Program-made: the position numbers and the translations under genes
The notes under the pieces: generated by a model
What the model was told of the DNA's origin: nothing
Databases searched by the model: none
Seen by the model: the letters and a program-made list of their open reading frames with translations, nothing else
In this document: piece by piece, positions 1 through 6,780 of the stretch
Layout: each line of letters begins with the position of its first letter
Position numbering within the stretch: position 1 is the first letter of the stretch
Origin: Burkholderia sp. GAS332
Lineage (GTDB): Bacteria > Pseudomonadota > Gammaproteobacteria > Burkholderiales > Burkholderiaceae
Assembly: GCA_900142905.1 (NCBI GenBank)
Contig: FSRV01000001.1
Location: 2,914,001-2,978,000 of the forward strand
Reading direction: 5' to 3'
Length of the DNA stretch: 64,000 nt

Positions 1-1828
1 TCCCGTCCGTGATCAATGCCTTCATTTCGCCGTTCGAGGTCGCCGCCAACGCCGCGGGCGAATTGCCGGTCGCGGTCAGCGCGGCGTCGCCGTTGATTTC
101 GCCGAGCGCGTTCTGCATCGTCTTGAAGTTCGGGAACAACTGCTTGAGCTTCAGATGCCGCGCCGAGGTCGCGAAGCGGCCCTTCAGCGGTGTCGTGCTG
201 CCGTCGAGGTGGATATCCGATGACAGCGAGCCGCCCGCCACACCGAACTTCAGCGGCTCGAGCGAGAGTACGCCGTCGGTCATCACCACATGGGTGTACA
301 GGTCCGTGATCGGCAGGTTGGTGTCCTTGACGATGCGGTTCCCCGTGAACTTCACGTCAGCGTCGATTGCTTTCCAGCGGTCGGTGCGAAATTCTTCGAC
401 TGGCAGCACCTTGTTGCCCGGCTGCGCCGTCGCGTCGCCGCGCTTGGCCTTGCTGGCGTTCGAATCCGCGCCAATGACCGGCGCCAGATCGGAGAATTGC
501 AGCAGATGCGACACCAGTTCGCCCTGCAGCAGCGGACGCGGCTCACGTGCCGTATAGGTCAGCGAGCCGTTTATATCGCTGCCACCCACCCGGCCCGTAA
601 AATTTTCGTACTTGAAGACGTTGCCGCTGGACTTGAACTGACCGACCAGACGCCCCTCGGTCGCATACGGCGGCGTGTCGGGCAAGGTCACGCCCGTTAG
701 CGAATACAGCCGCGCAAGGCTGTTGCCTTGCAGCCAGAGGCGCAAATCGACCGCGGCAAGATGCGCCGGATCGGTGATCGTGCCTACTAGGCCGACACGC
801 AGATCGCCTGCCTTCACATCGGCCTGCACCGGGAACGGCCGGTTTGCGTCCTGCAACGCCAGCACGCCGCCGACCTTGCCGCTACCGGACACCGGCGTCT
901 TGTTGTAGGTACCCTTGACGGTCCAACTGATCGCGTACGGCGGAATCTCAGGCTTCGCGCCGTTCGCCGCGCCGCTTGCAGCCGCGCTGGCTCCTTCGCT
1001 TGTACCGTTCGCCCCACGGGCAACCAGCGCACCCGAGGCGCCATTCGCCGCGGTTGCGCCCGACGCGGTGATTTCCGTCGACGAAGCGCCGGAAGCCGCC
1101 GCCGCGGACGCCGCCGCAGCTTCCGATGCGGCCTGCGCGTTGGCTTGTGCCGCAAGCTTGCCCGCGCCCGCTTTGCCCACCGCCTCCGCCGATGCGCTGC
1201 GCGACGCCGTCTCCTGCTGCTTCATCACCTCGCCGATCGGAATCGGTTGGCCGAGCGTATCGATGGCCACCTGCATCTCGACCTTCTTCTGCTGATCGGA
1301 CACCGCGACGTTGCCTTTCGCAAACGCGATGTCGTGCAGATCGAGCCGCCACTCGGAAGGCCCGCTGGAAGACGCCAGTTTGAAGGTCCAGTTGTTGCGC
1401 CCGTCGAGCAGTCGTTCGACGTCGACCGACGGATTCACGAGATTGATCGCGGGAATCACGATATCGTGCGCGAGCAACGGCAGCACCTTGACCTCGAAGT
1501 CGATTTCATCGAGCGTCGCGAAGTGCGGCTGTTTGGCCCAGTCGGGATTGCCTACCGTGATATTGGCCGCCGAGAAACGCGGCCAGGGCACCCAGCCACG
1601 CCAGCCGGTCTCGCCGACCGGGTGCCGCCAGCCGACTTTCAGGTCGCCGGTGATCGCGAACGGCCGGCCGATCGCCTGCGTGACCTTGTCGTCGATGTAA
1701 GGCCGCGCCCGGTTCCAGTCAAAGGTCAGAATGAAAATTGCCAGCGCGGCAATCAGAATGACGATGATCGCCACCAGCCATGCGATGATTTTTCCTGTCC
1801 GCCTTCCAATTGTGCTCGACACCGCCAT
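1..1828 (-). CDS. AsmA family protein (5' part, runs off left edge)
   Basis: Reading leftwards from ATG at 1828 there is an uninterrupted frame of about 609 codons with no stop before the window edge. The protein opens with a short basic stretch and one hydrophobic anchor (about residues 12-35), then FDWNRARPYIDDKV, typical of AsmA-like inner-membrane-anchored proteins. The region GRPFAITGDLKVGWRHP and repeated beta-rich segments also fit that family, now linked to phospholipid transport to the outer membrane. An Ala/Ser/Gly-rich linker of about 80 residues (roughly 945-1225) interrupts the beta-rich part. The C-terminus is outside the window. Family assignment is firm; the precise paralogue is not. 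Confidence 0.85.
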   Translation of the reverse strand, partial: MAVSSTIGRRTGKIIAWLVAIIVILIAALAIFILTFDWNRARPYIDDKVTQAIGRPFAITGDLKVGWRHPVGETGWRGWVPWPRFSAANITVGNPDWAKQPHFATLDEIDFEVKVLPLLAHDIVIPAINLVNPSVDVERLLDGRNNWTFKLASSSGPSEWRLDLHDIAFAKGNVAVSDQQKKVEMQVAIDTLGQPIPIGEVMKQQETASRSASAEAVGKAGAGKLAAQANAQAASEAAAASAAAASGASSTEITASGATAANGASGALVARGANGTSEGASAAASGAANGAKPEIPPYAISWTVKGTYNKTPVSGSGKVGGVLALQDANRPFPVQADVKAGDLRVGLVGTITDPAHLAAVDLRLWLQGNSLARLYSLTGVTLPDTPPYATEGRLVGQFKSSGNVFKYENFTGRVGGSDINGSLTYTAREPRPLLQGELVSHLLQFSDLAPVIGADSNASKAKRGDATAQPGNKVLPVEEFRTDRWKAIDADVKFTGNRIVKDTNLPITDLYTHVVMTDGVLSLEPLKFGVAGGSLSSDIHLDGSTTPLKGRFATSARHLKLKQLFPNFKTMQNALGEINGDAALTATGNSPAALAATSNGEMKALITDG

Positions 1829-2023
1829 TGAGAAGCTCCGCCTTTGTTCTTTGTTGTGCATCGGGGCAGCACGTATCGTGCCTGGTAAGATTGTCTTAAG
1901 GGTGTCGTTTTATCATGCCGCAGCGTCCGGGCGCGGGTTACCTGCCACGCAAAATGTCAATGAGCGTCAATGAATGTCATGGCACCCCCTGAATTCACCC
2001 AAAAATTCACCCACGATCCAACC

Positions 2024-2734
2024 ATGACCGATGTTCCCTTCGTCCTCGCCGACGGTATCGCCCGCCGCGATGCAGTGCGTGGGCAGACGCTGCTGCAACC
2101 GACAACCTTCGCTCTCTGCACGGGCGACCGCGTCGCGGTCACCGGCCCGTCGGGTTCGGGCAAGAGCGTGTTTCTGCGCGCCCTCGCCCTGCTCGATCCG
2201 CTCGATGCCGGACGCATCCTGTGGCACGGCGCGCCGGTCGAGCGCGCCGCCATTCCGCGCTACCGGCGCAACGTCGCGTATATCCGGCAGCGGCCCGCGT
2301 TGCTGGACGGCAGTGTCGAAGACAATCTGCGTTACCCGTTCGAATTGCGGACCTATCGCGACGTGCGCTTCGATCGCACGCGCGCGGCGAGCCTCGCCGC
2401 TCAGGCCGGCCGCGGCGACGATTTTCTCGACAAGCGTGCGAGCGAGCTGTCTGGCGGAGAAGCGCAGATCACCGCGCTGATTCGCGTGCTGCAACTCGCG
2501 CCCGAGGTGCTGCTGCTGGATGAACCCACCGCGTCGCTCGACCCGGAGTCATCGCGCGCGATCGAGGCGCTGGTGCACGCGTGGTTCGATGCCGACCCCG
2601 GCCGGCATGCGTCGATGTGGGTGTCGCACGATCCGGCGCAAGCCGCGCGCATGAGCGAGCGGCACCTCACAATGCGCGCCGGTGTGCTCGACGAATCCGC
2701 GGTGACGCCCGCGCCTCAGGACTTCGACCAATGA
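2024..2734 (+). CDS. ABC transporter ATP-binding protein (FetA/YbbL-like)
   Basis: A 236-residue ATPase with Walker A GPSGSGKS, signature LSGGE, Walker B VLLLDEPTASLD and the switch histidine in WVSHD. The short single-domain form, paired with a FetB-like permease, matches the E. coli FetAB (YbbL/YbbM) exporter linked to iron homeostasis and peroxide resistance. The ATG at 2024 was chosen because MTDVPF starts close to the conserved fold. An in-frame ATG at 1970 would add 18 unconserved residues, and neither site has a good ribosome-binding sequence. The stop overlaps the permease start as ATGA, so the two are translationally coupled. The substrate is inferred only from the family. Confidence 0.85.
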   Translation: MTDVPFVLADGIARRDAVRGQTLLQPTTFALCTGDRVAVTGPSGSGKSVFLRALALLDPLDAGRILWHGAPVERAAIPRYRRNVAYIRQRPALLDGSVEDNLRYPFELRTYRDVRFDRTRAASLAAQAGRGDDFLDKRASELSGGEAQITALIRVLQLAPEVLLLDEPTASLDPESSRAIEALVHAWFDADPGRHASMWVSHDPAQAARMSERHLTMRAGVLDESAVTPAPQDFDQ

Positions 2735-3537
2735 TCTTGCAAAACCTGAGTCTCTGGGACGTCGCGATCGCGGCGTTGCTGATCGTGGTGAACGGTGTGG
2801 TGTCGGTGGCGCTCAAGCTGGACCTCGAACGCAAGCTCGCGTGGGCGGCGGTACGCACTGTCGTGCAGTTGCTGGCGATCGGCTATGTGCTCGGCTGGGT
2901 GTTCCGTTACGACCACTGGTTCGTGGTACTGCCCTTGATGATCGTGATGACGCTGATCGCCGGCTTCGCGGGTGCGCAGCGCGGCAGTCGCACGTATGCC
3001 GGGCAGCGTGCGGACAGTGTGCTGTCGATCTGGGTCAGTTCGTGGCTGGTGGCCGCGGTTGGACTGTTCGTCGTGATCCGTATTCACCCGTGGTACGAGC
3101 CGCAGTACGCGATTCCAATTCTCGGCATGATCCTCGGCAATACGCTGACCGGCGTGTCGCTCGGCATCGAACGGATGACCGAGGAATTGACCGCGCGGCG
3201 TGACCGCGTGGACATGGCGCTCGCGCTCGGCGCAACCCGTTGGGAAGCGGCGCAGGCGCCGGCGCGCCAGGCGGTGCGCGCGGGCATGATGCCCACGCTC
3301 AATCAGATGGCCGTGGTCGGCGTGGTGAGTCTGCCTGGCATGATGACCGGCCAGGTGCTGGCCGGTCAGTCGCCATTACAGGCGGTGCGCTATCAGATCG
3401 TGATCATGTTCCTGATCGCGGCGGCGTCAGCCTTGGGGACGGTAGGCGCGGTGCTGCTCACGTATCGGCGGCTGTTCTCGGCGGAGCACCGGTTTCTGTC
3501 GGCGCGACTGGTGGAGCGAGCGGTGGCGCAGCGTTGA
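2731..3537 (+). CDS. FetB/YbbM-like ABC transporter permease
   Basis: A 268-residue membrane protein of the UPF0014/FetB family, starting at the ATG that overlaps the stop of the ATPase gene. Hydrophobic segments alternate with the family landmarks LDLERKLAWAAVRTVVQLLAIGYVLGWVF near the N-terminus, ILGMILGNTLTGVSLGIERM in the middle, and GVVSLPGMMTGQVLAGQSPLQAVRYQIVIMF towards the C-terminus. About seven membrane helices are expected. Together with the preceding ATPase it should form an inner-membrane exporter, likely for iron. A longer frame opens upstream at 2581, but it overlaps the ATPase gene and has no family similarity. Confidence 0.88.
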   Translation: MILQNLSLWDVAIAALLIVVNGVVSVALKLDLERKLAWAAVRTVVQLLAIGYVLGWVFRYDHWFVVLPLMIVMTLIAGFAGAQRGSRTYAGQRADSVLSIWVSSWLVAAVGLFVVIRIHPWYEPQYAIPILGMILGNTLTGVSLGIERMTEELTARRDRVDMALALGATRWEAAQAPARQAVRAGMMPTLNQMAVVGVVSLPGMMTGQVLAGQSPLQAVRYQIVIMFLIAAASALGTVGAVLLTYRRLFSAEHRFLSARLVERAVAQR

Positions 3538-3558
3538 GGGGGCAAACAGATGCGCAGC

Positions 3559-3577
3559 GCGACGCGCTTTGCGTCGC
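3559..3577. other. Hairpin between fetB-like gene and convergent gene
   Basis: Seven-base-pair perfect stem GCGACGC/GCGTCGC with a five-base loop. It is flanked by a further imperfect pairing of GGCAAACA (3541-3548) with TGTCTGCC. There is no U-tract, so it is only a possible 3'-end structure for the permease transcript. Nothing else is seen in 3538-3742. Confidence 0.3.
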
Positions 3578-3742
3578 CGCTTGTCTGCCATGTGTCGACC
3601 GCATGTCACGAATGCGGACTATGCGATGGGCATCATCAAGCAACGCGGCCGCATCGCAAACATCCGCTTGCGTACTGGCAGCGAGAGCGCCCGGCGAGTA
3701 GCCGCTTCCGCTGCCGTATCACGCACAATTCACCACGCAAAT

Positions 3743-4306
3743 TCAACGTTTCGCAGTGACCGCCACTTCGGTGCCGTCACTGAGCGTCAGTGTTTTCGTG
3801 CTGCCATTGGTCGGCATCGTAAAGCGCAGAATCTGGCTGACTGTCACGTCGTTCGGACACTTGAGCGTTTTACCGCCGCTCGTCACCGTCTTCACGCCGT
3901 GCGGCGTCTGCGCCTGGAAGCTCAATTGCACGGACGCGGTGCCGTCGCCGGCGACAACGGGCGCAAAGCGGATCTGCGTCTGACGAATCATCGCGCCGTT
4001 CGAATCGGTCGGCAGCGACGAATAATTCGGGCAGGTATCCGCCGCGGGCACGGGGCCGCCCGGCGGCACGGTTTTCCACGTGAAGTCGTCCGATTCGCCG
4101 GAGCGAATCGTGCGCGTTTCCTGTGAATTGCCGAACTGTTTCGACGTGACGCGGACCGTGTAGCGGATCGGACCGTCGAGGGCGGCCTGCGACGTCACCG
4201 TGATCGGCGTGGCCGCGTGGGCCGCCGTCACGAGCATGCCGGGCGCAAGCGCGCAGGCGAGAGAAGCGACAACGGAAACGGCGGAGAGTTTGAAGCTGGA
4301 GCTCAT
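3743..4306 (-). CDS. Exported protein of unknown function (DUF6013-like)
   Basis: 187 residues with a clear Sec signal peptide: a hydrophobic run after MSSSFK, ending at a likely AHA-A cleavage site near residue 32. The mature part looks beta-rich (IRYTVRVTSKQFG, TASVQLSFQAQTPHG, LTLSDGTEVAVTAKR) and contains two cysteines (DTCPNY and LKCPND) that could form a disulphide in the periplasm. A strong AAGGAGGTGACAGT lies directly before the ATG. It resembles, from memory, small Burkholderia-restricted proteins labelled DUF6013; that name is tentative and no function can be given. It stands alone, convergent with the ABC genes. Confidence 0.75.
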   Translation of the reverse strand: MSSSFKLSAVSVVASLACALAPGMLVTAAHAATPITVTSQAALDGPIRYTVRVTSKQFGNSQETRTIRSGESDDFTWKTVPPGGPVPAADTCPNYSSLPTDSNGAMIRQTQIRFAPVVAGDGTASVQLSFQAQTPHGVKTVTSGGKTLKCPNDVTVSQILRFTMPTNGSTKTLTLSDGTEVAVTAKR

Positions 4307-4618
4307 ACTGTCACCTCCTTGTTGTGCCGCTGCGCGCTCGCTTAAGCGCTATCACCCATGCACCGCCTGACCGAAGCCTGATTGACGCCGGGTCGAAGCC
4401 GGGTTGATACCTGGCCAATACCCAGCCACTATCTGGTTGAGGCCCGGCCAGACGAGCCGCGAGACACGCAACTGTTTTAGCATCATGCCCCACCAGTCTA
4501 CCGCCAAGCGGCGCTGCGCGCGCCTCATACGAATCGGGTGTTACCCCGCTTGCAATGAGGCGTTTTCTGCGTGTGCGATCTGACTCAACCGCCAAACCCT
4601 GTGCAAACCCTGCTCGGT
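4307..4618. other. Intergenic region upstream of the exported protein
   Basis: 312 bases between the exported protein and the reductase gene, both on the minus strand. The part next to 4306 carries the strong ribosome-binding site GGAGGTGACAGT. A minus-strand frame 4311-4595 ends inside that site, but it would need a TTG start and resembles no family, so it is not called. No clear terminator or promoter is visible. Confidence 0.4.
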
Positions 4619-5635
4619 TTAGAAGCCCGTCAGCACCAGCTTGCCGATCGCGCGCCCCGCTTCGAGCAGCTCATGCGCACGGCGCAAATTCTCAGCGTTG
4701 ATCTTGCCGAGATCCTGGCCGACCGTCGTTCGCAACGTGCCCGCATCGACGAGACGCGCCACCTCGGTTAGCAGCTTATGCTGCTCGATCATGTCCGGCG
4801 TGCCGAACATCGAACGCGTGAACATGAACTCCCAGTGGAACGCGGCGCTTTTCGTCTTCAACAGTTCGACCGGCAGCGGCTGGCTGTTTTCGACGATTGT
4901 GCAGATACCGCCCTGCGGCTTGATCACTTCAGCGGCCGCCGGGAAATTCCTGTCGGTATCGTTGAAGATCAGCACGTAATCGACCTGGTCGATGCCGAGC
5001 GCTTTCAACTGCGCGGGCATATCGCCAAAGTGATCGACGATATGATCCGCGCCCAACTCCGTCGCCCACTTCGCCGATTCAGGACGCGACGCGGTCGCGA
5101 TCACTTTCAGCTTCGCAAGTTGTTTGGCCAGTTGGATGCCGATCGAACCGACCCCGCCCGCCCCGCCGATGATCAGCACCGTGCGGCCTTCGTCCGCGCC
5201 TTGTGGCGACACACCGAGGCGGTCGAACAAGGCTTCCCAGGCAGTGATCGCGGTCAACGGCAAGGCGGCCGCGTGCGTGAAATCGAGCGACGCCGGCTTG
5301 CGCCCGACGATGCGCTCGTCGACCAGATGGAACTCGCTATTCGCCCCCGGGCGCGTAATGCTGCCCGCATAGAACACCGGGTCGCCAACCTTGAACAGCG
5401 TGACGTCCGGCCCGACCGCCACCACCGTGCCGGCAGCGTCCCAGCCGAGCACGCGCGGCGCTTTCTCGACAGTGTCTTTCGGAGACCGCACCTTGGTGTC
5501 GACCGGATTGACGGAGATGGCTTCAACCTTCACCAGCAGGTCGCGGCCGGCGGCTTCGGGTTGGGGAATGTCGACGTCGATCAGAGACTCGGTTTGATCG
5601 ATCGGCAAATAACGATAGAGACCTACGGCTTTCAT
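4619..5635 (-). CDS. Zinc-type alcohol dehydrogenase-like NADPH:quinone reductase (MDR family)
   Basis: 338 residues of the medium-chain dehydrogenase/reductase superfamily. Seen are the N-terminal GroES-like catalytic domain (LLVKVEAISVNPVDTKVR, LGWDAAGTVVAVG) and a Rossmann domain with the glycine motif IIGGAGGVGSIGIQLAKQL. The zinc-ligand cysteines of true alcohol dehydrogenases are absent, so it is a zinc-independent quinone/enone reductase-type enzyme. The ATG at 5635 was preferred over an adjacent GTG at 5638 because AGGAG then sits five bases upstream. The gene is divergent from a LysR regulator, which suggests inducible control by its neighbour. The substrate is unknown. Confidence 0.85.
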   Translation of the reverse strand: MKAVGLYRYLPIDQTESLIDVDIPQPEAAGRDLLVKVEAISVNPVDTKVRSPKDTVEKAPRVLGWDAAGTVVAVGPDVTLFKVGDPVFYAGSITRPGANSEFHLVDERIVGRKPASLDFTHAAALPLTAITAWEALFDRLGVSPQGADEGRTVLIIGGAGGVGSIGIQLAKQLAKLKVIATASRPESAKWATELGADHIVDHFGDMPAQLKALGIDQVDYVLIFNDTDRNFPAAAEVIKPQGGICTIVENSQPLPVELLKTKSAAFHWEFMFTRSMFGTPDMIEQHKLLTEVARLVDAGTLRTTVGQDLGKINAENLRRAHELLEAGRAIGKLVLTGF

Positions 5636-5797
5636 CACAGCTCCTGTTCTTTCAGATGAGGTTGAGAGACCGGCGATCGCAGCAGACGGCGGCTGGCGCC
5701 GGGCGGAGCAATCGATCGCATTGACGTCATCCTAAGTCGGTTCTTATTCTTATAAAACCATCATAATGACTGAAACATCTTTTTGAAATTCAGAAGA

Positions 5798-6763
5798 ATG
5801 GCCCATCCTGACCATCCTGTCATAGCCGCCGCTAAACCCTCGTCCGGCGAGCGGGAACGACTCGACCTACTCGATGTCGCCCTGTTCGTGCGGGCCGCCC
5901 TGCTCGCCAATGTGTCGGCGGCCGGCCGCGAATTCGGCCTGTCGGCGGCCGTCGCGAGTTCGCGCATCGCGCAACTGGAAAAGCGCCTCGGCGCGCGCCT
6001 CCTGCATCGAACCACCCGCCGCATCAGTCTCACGCAGGACGGCGAAGTATTCATGACACGTGCCCAGGCGCTGCTCGACGCGGCCGATGCCGCACGCGCC
6101 TCGGTGGGCCGCGCGCAGGCCGAGCCGCAGGGGCGCTTGCGGGTGTCGATGCCGTCGTCGTTCGGGCGGCAGCACGTCTCGCCGGTGATCAGTGAATTTT
6201 TGCGCCGCTATCCCGGCGTCAGCGTCGATCTGCGGCTGACGGATCAAGTGGTCGATCTGGTCGATGCGGGTATCGACGTGGCGATCCGCGTCGGCGTGCT
6301 CAAGGATTCGTCGCTAGTGGCGCGGCGCCTGGCTGTGAACCGCCGCGTGCTGTGCGCCGCGCCCGCTTACCTCGCCGCACGTGGGACGCCGCATCATCCA
6401 TCGGACCTCGCGCAGCATGAATGCATGATCCTGTCGGACCAGCGCGACTGGGCCTTCGTGACGCCTGCCGGTCCACTCGAAGTACGCGTGAGCGGGCGCC
6501 TCGTCGTCGACAACGGCGAAGTGATTCGCGACGCCTTGCTGGCCGGTTTCGGCATTGCGCTCAAATCAACCTGGGACGTGGCGCCGTATCTGCGCAGCGG
6601 CGAACTGGTGAGCGTGCTCGACAGCTACCCACTCGCGGAGCATGTGGCGATCTGGGCGGTCTATCCGAGCCGTGCCTTCGTGCCGCCCAGAACGCTCGCG
6701 TTCATCGAGTTTCTTGCTGCGCATTTCGGCGATCCGCCTTATTGGGACGCTGAGCCGCAATGA
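5798..6763 (+). CDS. LysR family transcriptional regulator
   Basis: 321 residues with an N-terminal winged helix-turn-helix (about residues 20-80: LDLLDVALFVRAALLANVSAAGREFGLSAAVASSRIAQLEKRLGARLLHRTTRRISLTQ) and a LysR-type effector-binding domain (RLRVSMPSSFGRQHVSPVISEFLRRYPGVSVDLRLTD). It belongs to the large group resembling DmlR/AaeR. An in-frame TTG at 5783 is possible, but the ATG at 5798 is preferred. The reductase gene is transcribed away from it across about 160 bases. That AT-rich interval, with ATTCTTATAAAACC, is the likely operator and promoter area for both. The inducer is not known. Confidence 0.88.
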   Translation: MAHPDHPVIAAAKPSSGERERLDLLDVALFVRAALLANVSAAGREFGLSAAVASSRIAQLEKRLGARLLHRTTRRISLTQDGEVFMTRAQALLDAADAARASVGRAQAEPQGRLRVSMPSSFGRQHVSPVISEFLRRYPGVSVDLRLTDQVVDLVDAGIDVAIRVGVLKDSSLVARRLAVNRRVLCAAPAYLAARGTPHHPSDLAQHECMILSDQRDWAFVTPAGPLEVRVSGRLVVDNGEVIRDALLAGFGIALKSTWDVAPYLRSGELVSVLDSYPLAEHVAIWAVYPSRAFVPPRTLAFIEFLAAHFGDPPYWDAEPQ

Positions 6764-6780
6764 GCCCGGCTGGATCGCGG

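Noticed and set aside
3569..4126. A 185-codon plus-strand frame
   Set aside because: Lies mostly opposite the exported protein, with Arg/His-rich shadow composition.
4311..4595. A 94-codon minus-strand frame upstream of the exported protein
   Set aside because: Needs a TTG start, lacks a ribosome-binding site, its stop lies inside the next gene's Shine-Dalgarno sequence, and it matches nothing.
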